Source of the DNA: Rhodosporidiobolus odoratus
Taxonomy: Eukaryota > Basidiomycota > Microbotryomycetes > Sporidiobolales > Sporidiobolaceae
Direction: 5' to 3'
Assembly: GCA_034387635.1 (NCBI GenBank)
Contig: JAOANU010000001.1
Coordinates: 682,001 to 746,000 of the forward strand
DNA: 64,000 nt
Position 1 is the first letter of the stretch; the number at the start of each line of letters is the position of its first letter. Below the pieces are notes generated by a model. The model ran no database searches. It saw only the letters and a list, made by a program, of their open reading frames with translations, and had not been told where the DNA came from. Positions 55,453-64,000 of this stretch are shown here, piece by piece. Position numbers and translations under genes: made by a program.

Positions 55453-56338
55453 TCACTCCTGCACGAGGACAACGCCAACCTTGGCGGGGCGGAGGAGGCG
55501 GCCGTTGATGGTGTCTGAAAGACCGCAAACACGGGCCGAAGGAGGCGTCGTGAGTCAAAAGGAAGTGCAACGAACGCGAGAGAAGGGATGGAAGACAATC
55601 AGCACCGGCATAAAGCAGGGGAAATGGAGGAAAACGCACAGCCGATTTCCTGGCATTCGAGCACCGATCCCGGCTCCTTGCCCGGTACCGGGGCCTGGAA
55701 CAGCGCCTCGTGCTTGTTGGGGTCGAACTGCTCTCCCGTCGGGTCAAATGACACGACGCCGTGCCTCTCTAATGCCTTCTCAATCCCCCGCTTGGTCATC
55801 TTGACGCCCTCGTGCAAGCTGAGGAGGTCGGCGCTCGCGGTTCCTTCGGCGAGACGGTCGGCGGGGATAGACCTGAGGGCGAGGTGGAGGATGTCGATTT
55901 CCGAGATGAGGTCTTTGGCGAACTTTTGAAGGGCAAAGTCCTTGGCCTGTTGCTTTTCCCGGACCGAGATCTTCTGGAGGTTCTCAAAGTCGGCTAGGGT
56001 GCGCAACCGGGCGTCCTGTCCGAGGTAAGGCGGGTCAGCGTGTTGTGATAAGGGAGGGAGGGCTGCCGAGGGAAGGGGTAACTCGCCTTGAGTTCGGCTA
56101 CGAGCTTCTTCTGTTCCTCGAGCTGCTTTGTGAGGTCGTCGAGTTGTGAGTTGGATTCCTTCGCGTCTGCTGCAGGTTCCGACTTGGCTTCTTTGGTGGC
56201 GTCGGGAGAGGGAGCGGCGGAGTAAGTGCGAGCGAAGAAAGTTGTCGGGGGCGAAGGACGGAAGGCAGGGAGAGGGGAAGGGCGGGCGACCGGGGTTGAT
56301 CGGGCAGTGCGAATGATTGATCGTGCGTTGCGGAACAT
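55453..56338 (-). CDS. MGE1: Mge1, mitochondrial GrpE nucleotide exchange factor
   Basis: Exchange factor for mitochondrial Hsp70 (Ssc1) in import and folding. The N-terminus MFRNARSIIRTARSTPVAR is a presequence; FFARTYSAAPS is a likely processing site. A long coiled coil (LDDLTKQLEEQKKLVAELKD) runs into the GrpE core: RLRTLADFENLQKISVREK, QKFAKDLISEIDILHLALR, KMTKRGIEKALERHGV and FDPNKHEALFQAPVPGKEPG. The last exon, after an intron with a GTGCGT donor, gives TINGRLLRPAKVGVVLVQE, the family's C-terminal beta-domain end. Three exons. The start codon is at 56338, 104 bp from the inferred SEC20 exon on the other strand. Confidence 0.96.
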
Positions 56339-56441
56339 GTTGAGCGAGTACTGTACTGTCAAGTTTAGTGAGAATGAGAGCGATGGACAATTCAATCTCT
56401 CAGAGATTCTTGCATTGATTCAACAGCATTGACGGGCTAGG

Positions 56442-59400
56442 ATGTAGGTTGAATCAGCTGACCGGTATACCGTAGGCTGACTCTATCCCCTGCAGGCCAC
56501 CGCCAGCCCATACACCCGATGCAGCCCGACTTAGATCCCCTCCCCCTCCCCCTCCTCCTCTCCCGAATCACCTCTCACACCTCGTAGACTCCCTCTTGCG
56601 CCGACTCGATGACCTCGAAACTGTACAAATACCTCAACTAGCCGGATGCAGAGGCCCCCTTGCATTTCACGAAGAGTTGGCAGCTGCTGTGAGGAGCGAA
56701 CTGGCCGGCTGCAAGAGAGATGTAGAGGTAAGATACCGCTTTTCTCTTCTCTCGCTCGACTTGACGAGGCTCACGTCACCCTGCCTCGCGTACAGGAACT
56801 CAAGCTCGAGGTGGATGACCTCGACAGAGCCAAGGATCGCCTCGCCGCTGCCGACCACGTCAAGGCAGTTCAGCAGCGCTTAGACGGGTACGCCTCTAGC
56901 CTATTCCCCTGTCTGACTCTTCTCATCGCATCGTGACCTCGCACACAGCTGCACCAAGCTCTACCGTCAAGCCGTTGTCACTTCGAAGCGTCAAATCGAC
57001 ACTTTCTCCCATCTGTCTGCCCGGGATGAACTGCTTTCGGCGCAGTCGGGTCAGTATGGCACGGGAGGCGGCAGGGATTCGCCTGGGCCGTATGCTCGAG
57101 GAGGCTTGAACCGAGCTAAAAGTCCACAGCCGGGACAGTCGTATGTCTCCTTTTCTACTTCTTTCGGTTTCTCGCCATGCTGCAGTCTATCCCGCCTGCG
57201 TTACTCATCTCAGTCTGTTCCCACAGCGGCGATGACGCACTCATGTCAGCGACGTCAGATGTCACAGAAGGTCTACGCCGCACTCTCCAGCTGATGCAGC
57301 AAGAAGTTGACCGTTCCCTCGTGTCGAACGAGCTGCTTCGTACGTCCTCGGCTCTTACTTCCTTCCGTGGCCTGAAGATCACCTACTGAGCCTCCGTACA
57401 CTCCCTGAACAGAGTCTCAAACGCAAACCATGCAACTCACCTCTGACGAATACTCCACCCTCTCCTCCCTAATGTCAACCTCCAAAAACCTCATCACCTC
57501 CCTCGAACGCGCCGACATCATCGATCGTCTCCTCCTCTTTGGAGCTTTCGCCTTCTTCGCCGCCGTCTGCGCCCATATCTTCAAGAAGCGTGTTCTTGAT
57601 CGGGGGGTCAAAGTCGCCGGTGCACTGGGCAGAGTGGTCACTCGCGGTGGTGGAGTTTTAGCGTGGGCAGCGAAACATGTCGGAGCAGCAGCAGGGGGAG
57701 GAGGAGGAGTAGGGGAGCATGTTCAACAAGCTAAGCAAGAGGGAGCGGCAAGGGTTTTGACGAGTGAGATTGTAGGCGAGATTACTCAGGCGGCAGCGAC
57801 GGCTACGGCGGTGGTCGGGGCGATCAAGGCGGGTGTGACGAGTCTTGCGAGGGGGACGCGGGCGCAAGAAAAGGAGGAGCCTGCAGAGGCCGCGGCACCT
57901 TTCGAGGAGGTCGTGCCGGTGAGGGGGGAACGGCGGGCGGCGCCAGTCGAGCTTGAGCAGCAGCAGCAAGAGGAGGAGGATGTCGCAGAGGAGCCGTACG
58001 ATGACGCTCAACAGGAGCCACTGTATGCGGACGAGCTCGAGAGCGGGGCTTCTAGCACGACGAAGGAAGAAGAGCCACCTCTTCCCATTCCAGCCGAACC
58101 ATTCGACTCCCTTACCGACGACGCCTATATCTCTTCCTCCGCAGCACCTCTGCCTGCCGAATCTACCCACTTTGATGACGCTGTCCCTTCTGCAACCTCC
58201 ACCTTCATCGAATCCCCTTCAACCGCCTCCCCTCCGCCTTCCCCCGTCGAGCCCGTCTCGCAGCTTCCGCTCGAAGACGTCCCACCGCCGCAAGAAGGTC
58301 GGGGTATTTTCGAACACGGCGATGCGGATCTGCACCAGGTTCCACCGCTACCTAGCGATGCCGAGCCGGTGAAGGAGGCACAAGAGTCGCCGTCACCGAC
58401 TGATCCTTCACCTTCGTCGTCGGCTCCTGTAGTTGACGTCGAGCGGGATGAGCCTACATTTCCGCCCGCTAGCGAGTACGCCCCTCCGCCTCGACAAGTC
58501 GAGGAGGACATCGACCGCTTCGAAGCCGACAATGGGGAGCAAGAAGCGCAGGCAGAGACCGACTTGCCTTCTCGTCCTGACGAGATTGAAGAGCTGGTTG
58601 CTGCAACGCCTATCCTGCCCGATATCGAGGAACTGGCAGGCGAAACGCCAGCCGTCCTACCGCCTCACAAACCGGATCTTCAGGACCTCGTCGCCGAGGA
58701 GGCCGCCTCTTTCGATGGTGAGGAAGACAAGACAGCGACTGGAACCTCTTCCGAAGCGCTGCACGAAACGGTCATCGACACGGAAGAGAAGATCTTCACT
58801 CCGCTTCCATCCTTACGCCGTACTCGACCTGATCTCGACGAGCAATTGGGTGATATCAACTCGATCGTCGCAGAGAATGCCATTCCGCCTCCAACTTCCT
58901 CCGAGCCCCTCGACGACGAACCAGTCGAAGTCGCCACTCCGAAAATCGACTTGCCTGCCTCCTCCGACAACGCGACAACTCTACCCGAGTCAACCGCCAT
59001 GCCCTCGCCATCTTCCACCGAAGTCGATTACGACGACGCCACGCCTCTTCTCTCTGACCCATACAGCGACGAACCTGCCGCTGCCCCTGTGCTTGCAGAC
59101 GATCCTTCCCTCGACCCTCTCAACCCCGCGTTTATAATCTCCCACTCCCATTCCGCAGACCTTCCTCGCGAGATCGCCGGACCAGAAGGAACGACAGTCT
59201 CGCTCGTTCCCGGGGAGGTCGATAAGGAGACGGTACCGCCTCTGGATGTGGAGGAGACGGGGCAAGTTCCACTCGCTGAGGAGGGCAAGGTGGAGTTGCC
59301 GATTGATCTGGAGAAGGAGCAGACGATTTGGGAGGAGGCTCCCGCTTCCGTGATGGAGGCTGAGCAGGTGGCTGGTGACGAGGGCGTCGCTGTTGAGACT

Positions 59401-60681
59401 GCAGAGGAGGCGAAGGTTGAAGAAGACGGAAAGGAAGACGAGGATTTGCTTGAGCGGATGATGGAGCAGCAGTTCGGAGGGGTGGCAGGAACGGTAGGAG
59501 GAGCGGTTGTCAACGCTACAGAGGCGCTGGTCGCGCCTTCGGCCGATGCAGAGCAGGAGGACGCGCAGCATCAGGGACGACAGGAAGAAGCGCCGGCGGC
59601 CCAGGTCGAAAAGTCTTTCGAGGCGACCGAGGCTGCGCACTCGAGCGTCGCGGTGGACAACGAATTGACCGCTGAAGGCGCACGACAGCTGGAAGTGGAG
59701 CAGGAAGGACCCTCCTTCGATATGGAGCCTACGCCGCCTTCGCCGTCTACGACCACCTCCTTTACTCCTCCCACCGGCACTCACTTCATTGAGCATGCTC
59801 TGTCTACCGACGGTGACTTTGCCGCTTCTCCTCCATCGCCGACACCAGAACCCGCCCCTGCCGCTGCTGAAGCTACCATCGCCGTCCCACCCGCCTCGGA
59901 TTCCGACAATCTCCCTTTCGTGACGTCTTCTTCCCCTGAAGTCGAGGTTACCACGGCCGAGGCGACGGTTACTACGCCTGCCGAATCGCCTATCGACTCG
60001 TCCGAGACGCACGCTTCTTCCTCGACCCCGGAGCTCGAGCCCAGCACAATCGCGACCACGACAGAGGCCGGACAGCCAGCTATCACGGACGCCGTACTTA
60101 CCTCTCAGGCGGAAGAGCCGGTCGAAACGGCCGTTTCGCATTCTGCCGCTTCTGAGGCTTACGCTGGAGCCAGCCAAGAATCGCCAGGTGAGGGAGCTTT
60201 TTCTCCTGACTCGATCTTGACTGAGGCAGCAGTGCCCGCGGGCGAAGCTACTCCTACACCGAATCCCGCATCAGTACCCTCTCTGGACGCCAGCGCCAAT
60301 AAACTCACTTCTTCCCTTGCATCTTCGTCCTCAGCCGCCGATGCCACTCCGTCCGCCACTCCCAATGATCTCGCACACGACCTCGCAAACTCGGATCTTC
60401 TCTACCCCGACTCCTCCGTCGAAGACTCTCCAACCCTGGTCGAGCAAGTCTCACCAGGCGAGGAAGACATCGATGGTTCTTCTGAAGGGCTCTTCGATGC
60501 GACGGCGGATGAAGCAGTATCGCAGCATGTTGGGGAGGATGAGGAGCCGCTGGAGGGGCATGGTGTGGATGAGAGATTGCATCGGGCGGAGGAGAGGTTG
60601 CAGGAGTTGGAGGAAGAAGAAGGGCGGGAGGAGGAGTTTGAGGTGGATGCGGGGAGGGAACACGCTAGGGATGAGCTGTAA
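56442..60681 (+). CDS. SEC20: Sec20 SNARE-like protein with a ~1,000-residue acidic lumenal extension ending in RDEL
   Basis: ER t-SNARE for Golgi-to-ER vesicles. The N-terminal cytosolic part (LDDLETVQIPQLAG.., LKLEVDDLDRAKDRL.., CTKLYRQAVVTSKRQ) leads to the Sec20 helix: EGLRRTLQLMQQEVDRSLVS, TSDEYSTLSSLMSTSKNLI, SLERADIIDRL, then one membrane span (LLLFGAFAFFAAVCAHIF) and KKRVLDRGVK. Beyond it a single uninterrupted exon (57430-60681) runs about 1,040 residues, rich in Glu, Pro, Ser, Thr and Ala, and ends EHARDEL, an HDEL-like ER-retrieval signal. Yeast Sec20 also ends in HDEL but its lumenal part is only about 90 residues. Start: the ATG may be split as AT (56442-56443) plus G (56496) across a 52-nt intron, giving MPPPAHTPDAARLRS; no other in-frame ATG precedes the conserved part. 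Confidence 0.88.
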
Positions 60682-60979
60682 GGTCTGAGGCTGTAGCGGG
60701 TGTCTTGGGGAAAGGGGAGTAGTCTGTGCATAATACAGGAGTTTGTGACTGCGTTGACGAGGAGGACAACGTCACCTTTCTCCTCTTGCTTCCTTGAACC
60801 TTGTCGCTCTACGGTCTTTACACGCGACGTCTGTAGCTCAAGCTGAGTCTGCGTGCCATCACCAGCTCTCGCTGAGCAACCAACGACCTGCTTGCACGCA
60901 TTGTTATCTCCCCCACATCAGACGCGTCCTTATCGCGTTCCCATCGCTCTCCCTCTCTCCTCTCTCTCCCTATCACTCA

Positions 60980-61696
60980 ATGCACTCTCTTAAAGCAATC
61001 CATGACTCTCGACGTACTCGACCCTCGACCCTCCATTCTCGATTACCGGTCCACTCACTTGCTCAGAGGAATGGAGTGCCTGCCTCTTCCTTGCTCGTCA
61101 CCACCACCACCGGCACACACCGCTTGCATACCGGAGCTGGAGCTGGCAATGGAGGCGGCGCGAGGCAGAGACAGGTAGTGAACCAGTACTGGGCGGCTAA
61201 GAATGGGAGGGCGGGTGGGAGAGCTGTTGAGGAAGAGCGATGGGCGAAGGAGGAGCAAGTGGGGTCAAAGGAGCCGGCGCCGGACGGGCGAAGTGAGGTG
61301 GCTGAGCGAGGTTCAGAAGACGCACGGAAGGTGTACGAGGGTGCCCTGGTGGAAGAAGCGTCAAGAGGTGCTGCTGTCGTTGAATCACCGCGACAAACGC
61401 CACATCGTCCGTTTTCTTCTTTCCCTAAACGCGAATCTTACAGCAGTTTACTCACGTTTACACTGACAGGCACCGTATCTAGTGACTTCGAGCTGATCCG
61501 ACACGTTCCAGCCGCCGTAGCAGTCGAGGAGAATGACAAGGTCGACCTTTCCGCTTTGCAAGCAGCAGAGGACGAGGAGGATTGGGAACTCCTAGGTCTG
61601 GAAGAGGAGGACGCGGTGCGACTGGGGTACCAGCCCTTGATGGTAGATGAAGGCAAGCCGTGGGCATCAGTGGTCGTTAAGCCTGTGGCAGCTTGA
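60980..61696 (+). CDS. Small unrecognised protein, possibly mitochondrial
   Basis: An open frame of 238 codons from the ATG at 60980, beginning MHSLKAIHDSRRTRPSTLH with no acidic residue except one Asp in the first 50 positions, a composition that suits a mitochondrial presequence (inference). The middle is Glu/Arg/Gly-rich (VNQYWAAKNGRAGG), and the acidic C-terminal part (AAEDEEDWELLGLEEEDAV) ends VVKPVAA. A segment at about 61395-61469 could be an unspliced intron, since a strong acceptor CACTGACAG lies at 61469 and the sequence before it is pyrimidine-rich; then the protein would be shorter. I know no matching family. It lies between SEC20 and a convergent BTB gene. Confidence 0.55.
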   Translation: MHSLKAIHDSRRTRPSTLHSRLPVHSLAQRNGVPASSLLVTTTTGTHRLHTGAGAGNGGGARQRQVVNQYWAAKNGRAGGRAVEEERWAKEEQVGSKEPAPDGRSEVAERGSEDARKVYEGALVEEASRGAAVVESPRQTPHRPFSSFPKRESYSSLLTFTLTGTVSSDFELIRHVPAAVAVEENDKVDLSALQAAEDEEDWELLGLEEEDAVRLGYQPLMVDEGKPWASVVVKPVAA

Positions 61697-62006
61697 CACG
61701 AGGGGTCCTTATTTCCCTTCTTCTTCCCCATCTACAAGTTCGCGCCTCTCCGTGTTTGCCATTATTCTCGTTGTAGTTCTAGCCTCCTCTGCCGTGATAT
61801 CACTACCCATATATATCCATAAGCCGTACAATGCCCCATATCTTCTCGTCTTGCATTGTCGTTGTTTCCCTTCTTTTCTCTTTCTGCCTTTCCTTCCTTC
61901 ATAAGCTTTTATGGTCGCGGAAAGCAGCGTACCCCACTCTTACTATTGCAACAACAGAGCTTATGGACAAATCGAAGCCACAACACCGAGACTTCCTCCT
62001 CCTTCT
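61697..62006. other. Convergent intergenic region
   Basis: About 310 bp of 3' UTR sequence from two convergent genes, AT-richer than the rest. No gene. Confidence 0.5.
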
Positions 62007-63690
62007 TCAAGCCGACGCCATCTCGATATACAAAAAGTACCTCGCAGAGTTATTCCTCTGCGTACTAGGCGTATCGCCCGAGCGCAACAAGCTCCAGTTC
62101 CCACTGCCTGATGTAGCGGACGCCGCAGCGGGAAGACCGCCCAGGGAGAGGGACGTCCAATTTCTGGCGGGGAGGATGAGTTGCTGGAACATGCGGTCGA
62201 AGAGGCTGGTATCAAACCCAAAATCAGTCAGGATGGTCAGAATGGCCAGCAGTAGGCTACTCACTCGGCAACCCATAACCGTGCATGATTCTGACAAGAA
62301 GTGAACGGCAAATGCAGTGCTGGCGAACTAAGCGACGGTTCGAGTGACCTCAAACTGCGATAGATGATGCTAGGTTGAGGAGTTCCGAAGCGGAACGCGG
62401 CGGAGAAGGCGCTGCTCCATTTTTCGGCGACGAGGCGGGCGCAGCGGGACGAGTCGTCGCAGGTGGCGTGACAGGCGTAATCTCGCACGATTTCGCAGAG
62501 TCGGAGTTTGAGAAGGCGCTCGAGGAACCAGGATCGGCTGAGAGGTGAGTCGAGTCCTTCGTCAGCTTGGAGGGTTTTGTGAGGGTAGCCCGAAGGGAAA
62601 TTACCGCCGTTCGAGCTTGAGAAGGGTTGATGGGGTGAGGATGGCGAGTTCTTCAGAGGTCCAGTTGCCATAGTTGTCGAGTACGTAGCGAGACGCCTCT
62701 TTGTAGAGCTCGGGGATGTGGTTTTCCTGGAAACCGGAGTACGGGTGAGGTGACTGATAGATGAAGGCTGGACGGAAGAGCAGGAAAGGCATACCTCGGC
62801 GATCTTCATGCAGAGGACGGGTCGCCCGGCGGCAGACGGCAGGATGAAGGCGAGGCAGGCATTGGTCAGGCTCGGTACATCGAATTTGGCACTCATGCGG
62901 ATACTGTACGAAGGAGAATCAAGCTGACTCTGCGAGAAACAGGAAGGGCTCGAAGGGGAAATGGGAAGCTGTCTTACAGATCTTCGACGTTCGTCCAGCT
63001 GATCAAGCAGTCAAGACGAGGATAGACATGGCATAGCAAGTCCTGGAAGCCTGGCGTGAAAAGTGTGAGAAGGTGTTGCGGAAAAGCAGGAGAAAAGCGA
63101 AACGAACTCGAAGCTGTTTCCTCGCAGATGCGCAAGCGGCACTCGACAAAATCTTCGTCGTCATCGTCGGCTTCGTCGCTATCGGCAACTAGGCTTGACG
63201 AGACCAAAGAGGCTGATGAGGAGGGCGGGGGATCTCCTGCTACTGATGCTGAAGGAGACGGCAGCCGGTACTGAGGGTCGTCCGGCAGGCCAAACATGGC
63301 ATCGCCGTGGTCGGCATCTGTACTGGCTAGCGTAGTTGAGCTGTGGTGCTGGTTCTGTGGGAGTCGTGGTCGGGGTGCGGTTTCCTTCCACCCTCCGGCA
63401 AGCACTCCCGAGAAGAAAGGGGAAGCCAAGGCGAGGACTTCGCGGTGGCAGTAAAAGGTGGTGTCGTCCACTCTTATGCGTACCGTGCCTCGTAAGGCAG
63501 CATACCGGCTAAAGGTGGAAAGGACTGAGAGTGGACCGGGTGGAGGTGGGGTTGTAGTGGGGAGGGGAGGAGAGCGGGAAGTGGCAGCGCGGAAGCTGGG
63601 TGAGCCAAAGGTGGCCGTCTCTGTAGATTGAGTGGCGGTAGTTGGTCGACTTGGCTGGAGTAGATTCGAAGGTGGGTGACTGGATTGCAT
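62007..63690 (-). CDS. BTB/POZ-domain protein
   Basis: The N-terminus MQSSHPPSNLLQPSRPTTA is Pro/Ser/Thr-rich. The BTB core begins with GTVRIRVDDTTFYCHREVLA and LASPFFSGVLAGGWKE, the standard D-x-x-x-Y-x-x-H-x-x-x-L-x-x-x-S-x-F-F pattern. It is interrupted by a low-complexity insert of about 80 residues (SSSASLVSSSLVADSDEADD) before ECRLRICEE continues the fold. Downstream, after introns, come LLCHVYPRLDCLISWTNVE, ACLAFILPSAAGRPVLCMKI, IPELYKEASRYVLDNYGNW and LLKLRLCEIVRDYACHATCD, a BACK-like helical region. A last exon is joined through GTGAGT..ACCAG to LFDRMFQQLILPARNW, ending LYIEMASA. BTB proteins of this type often recruit CUL3 ligases. The partner is unknown. Confidence 0.8.
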
Positions 63691-63902
63691 CGAGTTGCAA
63701 TATGATGGCGGGTGGAGCTTGCAGGAGGGGGATCGCCTGTAGAGCTGTGCTCGGCGGTGGTACCGATACTAGCTACAGCGGGTTAGAGTCCAGAAGGCCA
63801 GCTTATGAGGCCAGGACGTAAATTACGGGAAGGGCGGCAAGACCACCGCTGGTTGTTGTTCAGTAGAATACAGCAGCCCATCTAGCGTGACGGAAGAGCA
63901 CA

Positions 63903-64000
63903 ATGCAGCCTTACCCGTATCCGCCAGCGCTCCCGCAGCCGCCGTATAGACCTGGCCCCAGTACCGCACTATCTCTCCCACATCTCTCGTCTCCTGCGGC
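63903..64000 (+). CDS. Start of a proline-rich protein, cut by window end
   Basis: An ATG at 63903 opens a frame to the window edge: MQPYPYPPALPQPPYRPG, then Ser/Leu-rich. It diverges from the BTB gene with 212 bp between starts. The first codons look like a genuine fungal N-terminus, but only 32 residues are visible and no domain can be named. Confidence 0.4.
   Translation, partial: MQPYPYPPALPQPPYRPGPSTALSLPHLSSPA

Noticed and set aside
58990..60177. 395-codon minus-strand ORF
   Set aside because: Antisense shadow of the long SEC20 exon; Arg/Gly/Leu-rich with no domain.
1..64000. CRISPR array, rRNA operon, bacterial features
   Set aside because: No regularly spaced repeats or rRNA sequence seen; the window is clearly eukaryotic with spliced genes.

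Overview
The window reads as nuclear DNA of a GC-rich, intron-dense basidiomycete yeast. A Pucciniomycotina red yeast (Rhodotorula/Rhodosporidium-like) is my best guess, inferred from short introns with frequent GTGCGT donors, compact gene spacing and the gene set; no marker gene in the window proves the species. Almost every protein is split by introns of about 50-100 nt, so the coordinates given for genes are spans from start codon to stop codon including introns. Introns were placed by eye from GT..AG signals plus reading-frame and family continuity.

Left end (1-8 kb): a mobile-element cluster. It holds the 3' half of a Ty3/gypsy chromovirus polyprotein (RNase H, integrase, chromodomain) with the start of its 3' LTR, then a 1,244-bp hAT element with a perfect 8-bp target duplication and only a C-terminal transposase remnant, then an unrecognised multi-exon gene. 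A coding exon of that gene carries a 706-bp TA-flanked Tc1/mariner-type insertion, and its stop codon lies inside a second copy of the same terminal motif. From 8.0 to 11.3 kb there is a gene-poor stretch with a strong hairpin and no supported gene.

Right of 11.3 kb is ordinary housekeeping sequence: septin CDC11 (-), Aco2-type mitochondrial aconitase (-), NFU1 iron-sulfur scaffold (-) divergent from a UBE2W-type E2 (+), acetyl-CoA synthetase (+), an ECM3/PIN-like membrane transporter (+), YOP1/REEP (-), an unrecognised Ser/Pro-rich protein (-), bleomycin hydrolase (+), a secreted GH26-like glycosidase (+), a WW-domain low-complexity protein (+), ESF1 rRNA-processing factor (-), a type II membrane glycosyltransferase (+), a BET double-bromodomain protein (-), TATA-binding protein (-), a hotdog thioesterase (-), MGE1/GrpE (-), SEC20 (+) with a very long acidic lumenal tail ending in RDEL, a small unknown (+), a BTB/POZ protein (-), and the start of a proline-rich ORF (+) cut by the window edge.

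There is no operon logic. Functional themes are mitochondrial Fe-S and protein import (NFU1, aconitase as a likely Fe-S client, MGE1), ER membrane shape and retrograde traffic (YOP1, SEC20), and transcription initiation (TBP next to a BET protein). The most notable observations are the transposon lying exactly in frame inside an exon, the roughly 1,000-residue RDEL-ended extension of Sec20, 4-nt and 13-nt micro-exons, and an integrase whose catalytic Glu position is Gly.
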